A stretch of 64,000 nt of DNA from Rhodospirillaceae bacterium. GTDB taxonomy: Bacteria > Pseudomonadota > Alphaproteobacteria > Reyranellales > Reyranellaceae. The stretch lies in assembly GCA_009772935.1 (NCBI GenBank), contig WOUR01000009.1, forward strand, positions 1 to 64,000, read 5' to 3'. Of the stretch, positions 55,944 through 64,000 are shown one piece after another (within the stretch, counting starts at the first letter, position 1; every line of letters begins with the position of its first letter). The notes under the pieces were generated by a model. It saw only the letters and a list, made by a program, of their open reading frames with translations. It searched no databases and was not told where the DNA came from. A program made the translations under genes and the position numbers.

Positions 55944-57896
55944 CTAGCGCCCCTCGCCGGGCGTGAGAATCTCGAACATCATTCCCGCCGGCGGGTCCAT
56001 CATCGCGAACAGCGCACCGAGCTTCGGGATCTCGCCCTCGAGCTTCAACGCACCGCTCGCCAGAGCGTCGGGAATGGTGAGCTTGCGCATGACGATCTGG
56101 TCCATCGTGGCGCGCGTCGTCGTCACGGAGACGTCGGCGTTCGCCGCCGTCTCGCCCATGCGATGCGTGAGCGTGCTGTGCTTCAGCGTCAGCACCAGCG
56201 TCTCGTTGCGATCGGTGAAGCGCCAGTTGACGACCAGCGACTGCCCTGCCGCTTTCGCCGCATCGAGGCGGATCGCCATGAGGTCGAAGAACACGTCGCT
56301 GGTGAGGCCGGCCAGCGTGTCGGCGCCCATGCCGGGCCGCACCGGCATCTGGAAGACGCCATGGCGCAGTTCCTGCGCGCCATAGAGGAAGGCATTGCGC
56401 CACGTGGCCGACTCCGCCTGGTAGCCCATCTGCTCCAGTGCATCGGCACAGAGCGCGCGGGCCTCCCGGTTGTCCGGCTCGGCGTAGACGACCTCCTTCA
56501 TGACCTGCGCCACCCACCGGAACTCGCCCCTGGCGAAGTCGGCGCGCGCGCGCTCGATCACCGCGGCGGCACCGCCCATGTACTCGACGAACTTCCGGGC
56601 CGCCGGCGCCGGCGGCAGCGGGTGCAGGTTGCAGGGATTGGCGTCGTACCACGACAGATAGCGTTGATAGACGGCCTTCACGTTGTGGCTGACCGAGCCG
56701 TAGTAGCCGCGCACGGCCCAGCGTTCGGCGAGGCCCGGCGGCAGGTCGATCGCCTCGGCGATCTCGGCCGGCCGCCAGCCGCGGTTCATGTAGCGCAGCG
56801 TCTGGTCGTGGATGTGCTTGTAGAGGTCGCGCTGCGCCTCGAGATAGTCGATGATCTTCGCGTTGTCCCAGGTGGGCCAGTGATGCTGGCCGATCAACAC
56901 CTTCGTCTTCGACCCGTACATCGCGATGGCATCGCCAATATACTTTGCCCAGATACGCGGATCGCGCGCCACGGCACCACGCAGGGGAATGAAGTTGTGC
57001 AGCAGCGGACAGGCGTTCTCCGCCATGTTGAGCACGCCGAGCTGCGGATAGAACATGTGCATCTCGGCCGGCGCCTCGGTCTCCGGCGCCAGCTGGAAGA
57101 CGATCTCGACGCCGTCGATCACATGCGCTTCGACCGGCTTCACGATCGATTGTGTCGGCGCAATCAGGCCCGGCGTGCCGCGCGCGACGCTCTTGCCGAG
57201 GCCGGCATCGACCTGGCCACGCGGCCCGCGCGGCAGCATCGTGCCGAACTGGAACTGCGCGCGACGGGCCATCGGCGGCCCCGCCAGCACGTTCTCGCCC
57301 GACACCGCCTCCATGAAGCCGGCCGGCGCGATCACCCGCACCTTCCCCGCCTTGACGCCGGGTTCGTCGATCACGCCGCGGACACCGCCAAAGTGGTCGA
57401 CATGGCTGTGGGTATAGATCACCGCGACCACGGGCTTGCGGGGCCGGTGTGCGTAGTAGAGGTCGAGCGCGGCGCGCGAGACCTCGGCGGTGGTCAGCGG
57501 ATCGATCAGGATCAGCCCGCTGTCGCCCTCGATCACCGTCATGTTGGCGATGTCGAAGCCTCGGAGCTGGTAGAGCCGGTCCGTGACCATGAACAGACCG
57601 TTGGCGAGGTTGAGGCGCGCCATGCGCCACAGGCTGGGATTGACCGTATCGGGCGCCAGCTCGCCGTCGATGAAGGCGTATTCGCCCAGGTTCCAGAGGA
57701 CGGTGCCGCCACCGGTGCGCACGATCCCCTCGGGCACGGTCGCTATCAGACCGCGCTTGGCGGCCTCGAAGTCGGCCGTGTCGGCGAACGGCAGCTTCGC
57801 CGCCATCGCCGCATTGGCGGCCCTGGTTGCAGGTTCGGCGTCGCGCGCGGCGTCGAGATGCGAGGAAGGAACGGGAACGGCCGACGCGGACGCCAT
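55944..57896 (-). CDS. Alkyl sulfatase, metallo-beta-lactamase fold (SdsA1/YjcS type)
   Basis: A 650-residue enzyme that releases sulfate and alcohol from alkyl sulfates. The metal site THSHVDH is at 162-168. The order of domains matches SdsA1: MBL domain (about 100-330), a helical dimerisation domain (QTLRYMNRGWRPAEIAEAI region), and a C-terminal SCP2-like domain (about 520-650). The N-terminus shows no obvious signal peptide, unlike the secreted SdsA1. ATG 57896 has GGAGG upstream. It lies 5 bp after a Bug-type binding-protein gene, suggesting uptake and cleavage of the same compound. Confidence 0.87.
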   Translation of the reverse strand: MASASAVPVPSSHLDAARDAEPATRAANAAMAAKLPFADTADFEAAKRGLIATVPEGIVRTGGGTVLWNLGEYAFIDGELAPDTVNPSLWRMARLNLANGLFMVTDRLYQLRGFDIANMTVIEGDSGLILIDPLTTAEVSRAALDLYYAHRPRKPVVAVIYTHSHVDHFGGVRGVIDEPGVKAGKVRVIAPAGFMEAVSGENVLAGPPMARRAQFQFGTMLPRGPRGQVDAGLGKSVARGTPGLIAPTQSIVKPVEAHVIDGVEIVFQLAPETEAPAEMHMFYPQLGVLNMAENACPLLHNFIPLRGAVARDPRIWAKYIGDAIAMYGSKTKVLIGQHHWPTWDNAKIIDYLEAQRDLYKHIHDQTLRYMNRGWRPAEIAEAIDLPPGLAERWAVRGYYGSVSHNVKAVYQRYLSWYDANPCNLHPLPPAPAARKFVEYMGGAAAVIERARADFARGEFRWVAQVMKEVVYAEPDNREARALCADALEQMGYQAESATWRNAFLYGAQELRHGVFQMPVRPGMGADTLAGLTSDVFFDLMAIRLDAAKAAGQSLVVNWRFTDRNETLVLTLKHSTLTHRMGETAANADVSVTTTRATMDQIVMRKLTIPDALASGALKLEGEIPKLGALFAMMDPPAGMMFEILTPGEGR

Positions 57897-57901
57897 GATT
57901 G

Positions 57902-58879
57902 CTAGCCTCCAACCTTGATGTTGTTTTCCTTGACGACCCTGGTCCAACGTTCGGTCTCGAACTTGACCCGATCGAGATAGGCCTGCGGCGTGCTGCCCGT
58001 CGTGAAGAAGCCGAGCTCGGCAAACCGCTTCTTGACCGCCGGGTCCTTCAGCGTCTCGAGGCAGAGCGCGTTCAGCCTCTCGACGATCGGCGCCGGCAGG
58101 CCGGCCGGTCCCACGAGGCCGAAGAAGGCCGCGCTCTCCAGATCCTTCATGCCCAGTTCGGCCACCGTCGGAACGTCCGGGCAGACGGTCGAGCGTTCGG
58201 GCGACGCAACGGCGATGCCGGTCAGGCGGCCCGCCGCCACGTGGGTGCCGGTCGGCAGCACCACGTCGATCATGATCGGCACGTGGCCGCCCATGACGTC
58301 GCGCAACGCATCGGCTGCGCCCTTGTAGCTGACGCTCTCGAGATTGAGCTTGTTGCGGGTGCGGAACAGCTCTCCCCAGAGGTGAGGCTGGTTGCCCATG
58401 CCCGACGTGGCGTAGCGCACCCGCTGCGGCTGCTTGTTCACCCATTCGGCGAATTCGGCGTAGTTCTTCGCCGGCAACGCCTTGCCGTCGATCGCCAGAA
58501 GATCGGGGATATCGACCAGTGTCGAGATCATCTGGAAATCCTTGAGCGGTTCGAACGGCTGCTTCATGCCGAGGGCGACGTTTGTCGCCATGGTCGCGGC
58601 GCCCAGCAGCAGCGTGTTGCCGTCGGGCTTGGCCTTGGCCACTGCTTCCATGCCGATGATCGTGTTGCCGCCGCCCTTGTTCTCGACGATCACCTGCTGG
58701 CCGAGCATGCCCGTCAGCTTTTCGGCGACGATGCGCGCCGCCGTGTCGGTCGAACCGCCGGCAACATAAGGCACCACCAGCCGGATCGGCTGGCTGGGCC
58801 AGGTCTGCGCGCGTACCGCAGAGGCTCCGACGATCGTCCAGCCGGCGGCACCCGCCAGCACGCCACGTCTCTTGATCAT
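57902..58879 (-). CDS. Tripartite tricarboxylate (Bug/TctC-type) substrate-binding protein
   Basis: A 325-residue periplasmic binding protein. The signal (MIKRRGVLAGAAGWTIVGAS) is Tat-like, with RR near the start. The mature body shows the Bug pattern IRLVVPYVAGGSTDTAARI, VENKGGGNTIIG and SPERSTVCPDVPTVAE. No TctA/TctB membrane genes are present, so it is an orphan, as is common for Bug proteins. It is the promoter-proximal partner of the alkylsulfatase gene. Confidence 0.9.
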   Translation of the reverse strand: MIKRRGVLAGAAGWTIVGASAVRAQTWPSQPIRLVVPYVAGGSTDTAARIVAEKLTGMLGQQVIVENKGGGNTIIGMEAVAKAKPDGNTLLLGAATMATNVALGMKQPFEPLKDFQMISTLVDIPDLLAIDGKALPAKNYAEFAEWVNKQPQRVRYATSGMGNQPHLWGELFRTRNKLNLESVSYKGAADALRDVMGGHVPIMIDVVLPTGTHVAAGRLTGIAVASPERSTVCPDVPTVAELGMKDLESAAFFGLVGPAGLPAPIVERLNALCLETLKDPAVKKRFAELGFFTTGSTPQAYLDRVKFETERWTRVVKENNIKVGG

Positions 58880-58970
58880 GGTCCTGCCCTCATTGTTTCC
58901 TTGAAGGCAGGATCGCAAACGCGTGACGGCGGCGCAATGCGGGCGCGGCCGTCGTTTTGCGGGAAGAGTT

Positions 58971-60164
58971 CTATTCGGCCGGCTTTGGCGCCGCCGAAGC
59001 GCCATGCACGTCGCGTTCGCTGGGCAGCATCGACAGCGCGAGGAACGAACAGAAGGCCACGCCCGCCAGCACCGACAGCAGCACGGGGAAGCCGGCATCC
59101 TTCACTGCCGGGCCGATCAGCGCGACCACGAAGGAACTCACGCCGAAGCCGATCGCCAGGCGGACTCCGGTGACCCGGCTGCGCATGCGGTCGTCGATGT
59201 AGCGCACGATCATCGCATCGGTGAATGGGATGGCGCCGAACACCAGCAGCATGAAGGCGATCGCAGTGAAGAACAGCGCCCAGCCCTCGACCTGCGAGGC
59301 GATCAGGAACAGCGGCACCTGCAGCAGCACGATCGGCAGGTAGATATTCTTGAGCGGATAGCGGTCGATCAGCTTACCGACCACGAGCTGGGCCAGCGAG
59401 GCCAGCGAGAAGATGACGAACAGCATCGTGGCCAGCATGGCCGGATCTTGCGCGATGCTCTTCGCGCGGTTGGCCAGCAGCTCGCCGTTTCCGTTGGTCG
59501 TGAAGTTGAAGATGATGCTGCCGGTCACCGCCGTGAAGGTCATGATGGCGAAGACGCGCGCCATGACGGACGGCGGCAGGTCGAGCATCTTGGCCTTGCG
59601 CTTGGCCGGCGCTTCCTCCTCGCGCGGCACCAGGACCACGAAGGCGATGGCGCAAACCAGGCAGATGACTCCGGGAATGATGAACGCGGCCTGCCAGCCG
59701 AAGCGCTGGGCGATATAGACCGAGAGTCCGGCGGCGATGGCGATGCCCATGTTGCCGGCCAGGCCGTTCACGCCGATCGTGAAGCCGGGATTCCTGGCCT
59801 TCTGGACCAGCATCGGGATGCCGACCGGGTGATAGATCGAGGCGAAGGCGCCCATCAGGGTCAGTGCCGCGCCGATCTGCCACTTGTTGCTGCACAACGC
59901 GATGATCAGGGCCGAGACGCCCATGCCGACGAAGAAGATGACCATCATGATCCAGCGCCCCCAATGGTCGCCGAGGCGGCCACTGACGATCGAGCCGGCG
60001 CCGAACATGAAGAGCGCGCCATAGTTGAACGGCGTGAGCTCGGTCCACTCGACACCCCAGACGCCGGCGATCACGCCCCAGGAATAGGCGAAGACCACGA
60101 GGATCCAGTGGTCCATGGCATGGCCGATGTTGAGCAGGATCGAGGTGGGACTGCCGTGGCTCAT
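58971..60164 (-). CDS. Major facilitator superfamily transporter
   Basis: A 397-residue permease with about twelve membrane helices and the MFS loop GRLGDHWGRWIMM (GxLxDxxGRR-like) between helices 2 and 3. The substrate is not predictable. It is divergent from an AraC-type regulator by 70 bp, so that regulator probably controls it. Confidence 0.87.
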   Translation of the reverse strand: MSHGSPTSILLNIGHAMDHWILVVFAYSWGVIAGVWGVEWTELTPFNYGALFMFGAGSIVSGRLGDHWGRWIMMVIFFVGMGVSALIIALCSNKWQIGAALTLMGAFASIYHPVGIPMLVQKARNPGFTIGVNGLAGNMGIAIAAGLSVYIAQRFGWQAAFIIPGVICLVCAIAFVVLVPREEEAPAKRKAKMLDLPPSVMARVFAIMTFTAVTGSIIFNFTTNGNGELLANRAKSIAQDPAMLATMLFVIFSLASLAQLVVGKLIDRYPLKNIYLPIVLLQVPLFLIASQVEGWALFFTAIAFMLLVFGAIPFTDAMIVRYIDDRMRSRVTGVRLAIGFGVSSFVVALIGPAVKDAGFPVLLSVLAGVAFCSFLALSMLPSERDVHGASAAPKPAE

Positions 60165-60234
60165 CTTGTCGTTCCTCCAGGCCGTCGAGACTAGGCTTGG
60201 CCGGCCTGTCTGGCTTGCGCTATATTGCCAATAA
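60165..60234. promoter_or_regulatory. Divergent promoter region between MFS and AraC-type genes
   Basis: On the plus strand TTGGCC (60197-60202) and TATATT (60221-60226) are 18 bp apart and make a plausible sigma-70 promoter. Its expected start would fall about 2 bases before ATG 60235, so the regulator would be leaderless from that ATG, or translation begins at ATG 60259. Confidence 0.4.
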
Positions 60235-61029
60235 ATGTCGCGAAAAGGCCAGGCGCCGATGCGGTCGACCGACCCTGAGGACTACCAGCAAGTCCCGCGG
60301 GCGGTCGCGGCCATGCCCAAGGACTTCCCCGACAGCTTCGAGATTGCGCCGCACCGTCATCGCCGCGCCCAGCTCATCTACGCGACCGCGGGCACGATGC
60401 GCATTTCCACGGACCAGGCCGTCTGGGTGGTGCCGCCCCAGCGCGCCCTGTGGATGCCACCCGGTGTCCGCCATTCGATCGTGATGTCCGGCGACGTGAC
60501 CATGCGCACGCTCTACCTGCGCCAGGACGCAGCCGCCGGCATGCCGGACCTGTGCCGCGTCCTGCACATCTCCCCCCTCTTGCGCGAGCTGATCGTGCGC
60601 GCGACCGAACTTCCGATTCACTATGACGAGCGTGGCGCGGCCGGCCATGTCGTGGCGCTTATCCTCGACGAATTGCACCGCGAACCGTCCCTGCCCCTGC
60701 ACCTGCCGATGCCGCGCGACAAACGCCTGCATCGTCTCTGTTCGGCCCTGCTTACCCATCCGGGCGATCAGCGCACCCTGGAAGAATGGGCCGGTTGGGC
60801 GAATGCGAGCGCCCGGACGCTGGCGCGCCTGTTCGTGACGGAGACCGGTTTCACCTTCGGCGCCTGGCGCCAGCAGGCCCGCGTACTCGAAGCCATGGGC
60901 CGGTTGGGAGGCGGCCAGGCCGTGACCGAGGTCGCCCTCGAACTCGGCTACGACAGCGTGAGCGCCTTCAGCGCCATGTTCCGGCGCGCCTCGGGTGCCT
61001 CACCCAGCGCCTACCGCCCGCCGCGCTAA
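60235..61029 (+). CDS. AraC family transcriptional regulator
   Basis: A 264-residue regulator. Residues 35-110 form a cupin sensor (APHRHRRAQLIYATAGTMRI; WMPPGVRHSI), and 165-260 form the AraC DNA-binding domain (TLEEWAGWANASARTLARLF; VTEVALELGYDSVSAFSAMFRR, the second helix-turn-helix). The layout resembles NimR-type regulators that drive a divergent MFS gene. The start may be ATG 60235 or 60259. Confidence 0.9.
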   Translation: MSRKGQAPMRSTDPEDYQQVPRAVAAMPKDFPDSFEIAPHRHRRAQLIYATAGTMRISTDQAVWVVPPQRALWMPPGVRHSIVMSGDVTMRTLYLRQDAAAGMPDLCRVLHISPLLRELIVRATELPIHYDERGAAGHVVALILDELHREPSLPLHLPMPRDKRLHRLCSALLTHPGDQRTLEEWAGWANASARTLARLFVTETGFTFGAWRQQARVLEAMGRLGGGQAVTEVALELGYDSVSAFSAMFRRASGASPSAYRPPR

Positions 61030-61185
61030 GCCCCTCCGCCGGGTGCGGGATTTACCGCACGTTTGCAGATGGTTAGCGCTTGACGCTGGACGGTAATAAT
61101 CCCCCAATGCGCCCCCCGTTTAGGGTAATCTAAATTGTCGTTTACCTGAGTTGTCCGCCGCTGCTCCCGCCGCCGCCTGGAGTTT
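61030..61185. promoter_or_regulatory. Untranslated region upstream of the ferredoxin oxidoreductase operon
   Basis: A 156-bp leader. A small inverted repeat TTTAG-N6-CTAAA lies at 61119-61134 in an AT-richer patch. I find no convincing sigma-70 pair or riboswitch fold by eye. CTGGAG about 4-9 bases before ATG 61186 is the ribosome site. Confidence 0.3.
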
Positions 61186-63003
61186 ATGTTGAAGCCGACT
61201 GATATCGCCAATCCCGACTACTTTCATAAGGTCGTCGATTGCCAATGGGCCTGTCCTGCCCATACCCCCGTTCCCGAGTACATCAGGCTGATCGCGCACG
61301 GACGCTACTCCGATGCGTACATGATCAACTGGAAGTCCAACGTCTTCCCGGGAATCCTCGGCCGGACCTGCGACCGCCCCTGCGAACCGGCCTGCCGCCG
61401 CAGCCGCGTCGAGGACGAGAACCTCGTGAAGGGCAAGAAGGAGCCGGTCGCGATCTGCCGTCTGAAGCGCGTCGCCGCCGACTACAAGGACGACGACGAC
61501 ATCAATTCCAAGATGCCCAAGGCGCCGGAGAAGAACGGCAGGCGCGTGGCCTGCATCGGCGGTGGCCCCTCCTCGCTCACGGTCGCCCGCGACCTGGCGG
61601 TGCTCGGCTACGAGATCGTCATCTATGATCAGGATCCCAAGCTCGGCGGCTTCATCCGCACGCAGATCCCGCACTTCCGTCTCCCTGAGTCGGTCATCGA
61701 CGAGGAAGTCGGCTACATCACCGGTATCGGTAACGTCGAGTTCCGCCACCAGAGGGTCGACTCGCTGAAGGCGGTGCTGGCCGAGGGCTACGACGCGGTG
61801 TTCGTCGGCTCGGGCGCGCCGCGCGGCCGCGACCTCGACGTGCCCGGCCGCAAGGAAGCCGCGGCCAACATCCATATCGGCCTCGACTGGCTGTCTTCGG
61901 TCTCGTTCGGCCACATCGACAAGGTCGGCAAGCGCGTTATCGTGCTGGGCGGCGGCAACACCGCCATGGACTGCTGCCGCACCGCCCGCCGCCTCGGCGG
62001 AGAGGACGTGAAGGTGATCGTCCGTTCCGGCTTCGACGAGATGAAGGCGTCGCCGTGGGAGAAGGAAGACGCGATCGGCGAAGACATTCCCATCCTCAAC
62101 ATGCTCGTTCCCAAGGAAGTCCGCCACGAGGGCGGCAAGATCAAGGGCGTGCTGTTCGAGAAGGTGGTGGCGAAGTACGACGACAAGGGCCGCCGCTCGC
62201 TGGTCCCGTCGGGCGAGCCCGACGAGTTCCACGAGTGCGACGACGTGCTGGTCGCGATCGGCCAGGAGAACGCCTTCCCGTGGATCGAGAAGGATGCCGG
62301 CATCGAGTTCGACAAGTGGGGTCTGCCCCAGCTCAACGAGAAGACCTTCGCCAGCACGCACCCGAAGGTGTTCTTCGGCGGCGACGCGGCGTTCGGCCCG
62401 AAGAACATCATCTGGGCGGCCGCCCACGGCCATGAGGCCGCGACTTCCATCCACAAGATGCTGATCGGCGAGAACCCCGAGGAGCGTCCCGCGCCCGGCG
62501 TCAACGTCGCCAGCCAGAAGATGGGCATCCACGAGTGGAGCTACGACAACGCCCCCACCATCGACCATCGCCTCAAGGTCCCGCATCGCCCCAAGCAGGA
62601 GGCGCTGAAGGACATCATGGCCGAGGTCGAGCTGGGTTTCGATCCGCAGCTCGCCTTCAAGGAGGCGCAGCGCTGCCTCAACTGCGACGTCCAGACGGTG
62701 TTCAGCGGCCAGCTCTGCATCGAGTGCGACGCCTGCGTCGACATCTGCCCGATGGACTGCATCACCTTCACGGAGAACGGTGAGGAAAAGGAGCTGCGCA
62801 CGCGCCTGACCGCGCCGGCGATGAACCCGACGCAGGACCTCTACATCGGCGCCGGCCTCAAGACCCAGCGGGTCATGGTCAAGGACGAGGATGTCTGCCT
62901 GCACTGCGGGCTGTGCGCCGAACGCTGCCCGACCGGCGCATGGGACATGCGCAAGTACTACATCGAAATGACACACGCGGAGCACGCATGCCGCAAGCAA
63001 TAG
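61186..63003 (+). CDS. GltD-like FAD/4Fe-4S oxidoreductase partner of 2-oxoacid:ferredoxin oxidoreductase
   Basis: A 605-residue protein. The N-terminal GltD-type cluster region has Cys19 and Cys23 (CQWACPAHTPVPEY) and CDRPCEPAC. Two dinucleotide folds follow (ACIGGGPSSLTVARDLA for FAD; VIVLGGGNTAMDCCRTARRLGG for NAD(P)H). The C-terminus has two ferredoxin-type clusters (CIECDACVDICP, CLHCGLCAERCP). It can thus pass electrons between NAD(P)H and ferredoxin. The korA-like gene begins 16 bp inside it, so the two are coupled, as in aromatic-degrading bacteria with NADPH-linked 2-oxoglutarate:ferredoxin oxidoreductase. Confidence 0.85.
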   Translation: MLKPTDIANPDYFHKVVDCQWACPAHTPVPEYIRLIAHGRYSDAYMINWKSNVFPGILGRTCDRPCEPACRRSRVEDENLVKGKKEPVAICRLKRVAADYKDDDDINSKMPKAPEKNGRRVACIGGGPSSLTVARDLAVLGYEIVIYDQDPKLGGFIRTQIPHFRLPESVIDEEVGYITGIGNVEFRHQRVDSLKAVLAEGYDAVFVGSGAPRGRDLDVPGRKEAAANIHIGLDWLSSVSFGHIDKVGKRVIVLGGGNTAMDCCRTARRLGGEDVKVIVRSGFDEMKASPWEKEDAIGEDIPILNMLVPKEVRHEGGKIKGVLFEKVVAKYDDKGRRSLVPSGEPDEFHECDDVLVAIGQENAFPWIEKDAGIEFDKWGLPQLNEKTFASTHPKVFFGGDAAFGPKNIIWAAAHGHEAATSIHKMLIGENPEERPAPGVNVASQKMGIHEWSYDNAPTIDHRLKVPHRPKQEALKDIMAEVELGFDPQLAFKEAQRCLNCDVQTVFSGQLCIECDACVDICPMDCITFTENGEEKELRTRLTAPAMNPTQDLYIGAGLKTQRVMVKDEDVCLHCGLCAERCPTGAWDMRKYYIEMTHAEHACRKQ

Positions 63004-64000
63004 CCGCCGTTAACGATTTCGTCGTCAAGTTCGCGAACGTCAACGGATCCGGGTCGGCCTCGGCCAACGAACTCTTCGCCCGGTCGATCCTGCGCATGGG
63101 CGTGCCGGTCAGCCCGCGCAACATCTTCCCCTCGAACATCCAGGGCCTGCCGACCTGGTACGAGGTGCGCGTCACCGAGAAGGGTTATCTCGGACGGCGC
63201 GGCGGCGTCGACATGATGGTCGCGATGAACCCGCAGACCTGGGCCGAGGACGTGAAGGAGATCACGCCCGGCGGCTACCTGTTCTACGACTCGACCAAGC
63301 CCATGCCCTCGTCGATGTTCCGCGAGGACATCAACGTGATCGGCGTGCCGCTGACGGCGATCACCAACGCCACCTACTCCGACGCCCGCCAGCGCCAGCT
63401 GTTCAAGAACATCATCTATGTCGGCGCGCTCTCGGTGCTGCTCGACATCGACGAGAAGCAGATCCAGCGGCTGTTCAGCGAACAGTTCAAGGGCAAGGAA
63501 AAACTCATCGATTCCAACGTGAAGGCGATGAACCTCGGCCGCGACTGGGTGAAACAGCATGTCGACCCCGACCTGGTGAAGCTGAAGGTGCGCCATGCCG
63601 ACAATGTCGGCGACCGCATCTTCGTCGAGGGCAACAGCGCGGCCGCGCTCGGCGCCGTCTACGGCGGCGCCACGGTCTGTGCCTGGTATCCGATCACGCC
63701 GTCTTCTTCGCTGGCCGAGGCCTTCCAGAGCCATTGCAAGAAGTTCAGGCACGACAAGGAGACCGGCAAGGCCAAGTACGCGATCGTGCAGGCCGAGGAC
63801 GAGCTGGCCTCGATCGGCATGGTGATCGGCGCCGCCTGGAACGGCGCGCGCTCCTTCACCGCCACCTCCGGCCCCGGCATCTCGCTGATGACCGAGTTCA
63901 TCGGACTGGCCTACTTCGCCGAGGTCCCGGCGGTGCTGGTGAACGTGCAGCGCGGCGGCCCCTCGACCGGCATGCCGACTCGCACGCAGCAGTCCGACCT
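62988..64000 (+). CDS. 2-oxoacid:ferredoxin oxidoreductase, fused gamma-alpha subunit (3' end outside window)
   Basis: The frame starts at ATG 62988 (MPQAIAAVNDFVVKFANVNG), overlaps the preceding gene by 16 bp, and stays open for 337 codons to the window edge. Residues ~12-190 are the gamma domain (GSGSASANELFARSILRMG; YLGRRGGVDMMVAMNP). From ~205 the alpha domain begins: AWYPITPSSSLAEAFQ, SGPGISLMTEFIGLAYFAEVP and RGGPSTGMPTRTQQSDL. This gamma-alpha fusion is typical of KorA-type 2-oxoglutarate or related 2-oxoacid enzymes. The thiamine-diphosphate beta subunit should lie just beyond the edge. It decarboxylates a 2-oxo acid to acyl-CoA and reduced ferredoxin. Confidence 0.88.
   Translation, partial: MPQAIAAVNDFVVKFANVNGSGSASANELFARSILRMGVPVSPRNIFPSNIQGLPTWYEVRVTEKGYLGRRGGVDMMVAMNPQTWAEDVKEITPGGYLFYDSTKPMPSSMFREDINVIGVPLTAITNATYSDARQRQLFKNIIYVGALSVLLDIDEKQIQRLFSEQFKGKEKLIDSNVKAMNLGRDWVKQHVDPDLVKLKVRHADNVGDRIFVEGNSAAALGAVYGGATVCAWYPITPSSSLAEAFQSHCKKFRHDKETGKAKYAIVQAEDELASIGMVIGAAWNGARSFTATSGPGISLMTEFIGLAYFAEVPAVLVNVQRGGPSTGMPTRTQQSD

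Noticed and set aside
61120..63000. 626-codon antisense frame opposite the GltD-like gene
   Set aside because: The sense strand has complete FAD and iron-sulfur motifs; the antisense product is a valine/alanine/arginine-rich shadow.

Overview
The window is about 64 kb of chromosome from a GC-rich Alphaproteobacterium. This is inferred from strong G/C third-position bias, a DUF1489 gene, the smpB-dapA-slt arrangement, and many ABC, TRAP and Bug-type uptake systems. It looks like a metabolically versatile soil or freshwater member of the Rhodospirillales/Hyphomicrobiales (a Reyranella-like organism is possible), but no rRNA or other marker settles this. I found no tRNA, rRNA, CRISPR array, IS element or prophage. 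Genes are dense and often overlap by 4 bp. No gene-free stretch exceeds about 165 bp; the notable gaps are described as separate features.

Layout. 0-3.3 kb: envelope genes (end of an OmpA-type protein, a MotA/TolQ-like channel subunit, a MotB-like coiled-coil OmpA protein) and a DUF1489 gene. 3.5-10.5 kb: a thioester alpha-2-macroglobulin and penicillin-binding protein 1C, a periplasmic defence and peptidoglycan-repair pair. 10.6-15.3 kb: a two-domain ABM-like membrane protein followed by the three subunits of a molybdenum hydroxylase. 15.4-25.0 kb: a LysE exporter, HMG-CoA lyase, then a cluster with a gentisate-dioxygenase-like cupin, a Pot-type ABC importer, a GSAM-like aminotransferase, a divergent GntR regulator with two palindromic operators, and a class IV aminotransferase. 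This probably imports and degrades an unknown amino compound. 25.1-28.1 kb: a DUF2189 membrane protein, a uracil/xanthine permease, a DsbB-like protein and a small membrane partner.

28.1-36.2 kb: a leucine/acyl-CoA catabolic block on the minus strand (methylcrotonyl-CoA carboxylase subunits, a crotonase lacking both usual catalytic glutamates, an unknown secreted protein coupled between them, a TakP-like TRAP binding protein, an acyl-CoA dehydrogenase and an SDR). 36.2-40.3 kb: smpB, dapA, a soluble lytic transglycosylase and trxC. 40.3-47.0 kb: a sulfide-response locus (DUF302, sulfide:quinone oxidoreductase, a DUF2892 membrane protein and a two-cysteine ArsR regulator of SqrR/BigR type), divergent from a two-gene RND efflux system; the shared AT-rich intergenic region holds a clear promoter and operator-like repeat.

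47.0-51.1 kb: an aldo/keto reductase, a small YdhR-like protein, and a chain of three overlapping genes (L-2-haloacid dehalogenase, PLP ammonia-lyase, membrane class III nucleotide cyclase). 51.1-55.9 kb: a complete branched-chain-amino-acid-type ABC transporter. 55.9-61.0 kb: an alkylsulfatase with an orphan Bug binding protein, and an MFS transporter divergent from an AraC regulator. 61.2-64.0 kb: a GltD-like flavin/iron-sulfur oxidoreductase overlapping the start of a 2-oxoacid:ferredoxin oxidoreductase gamma-alpha subunit that runs off the window.
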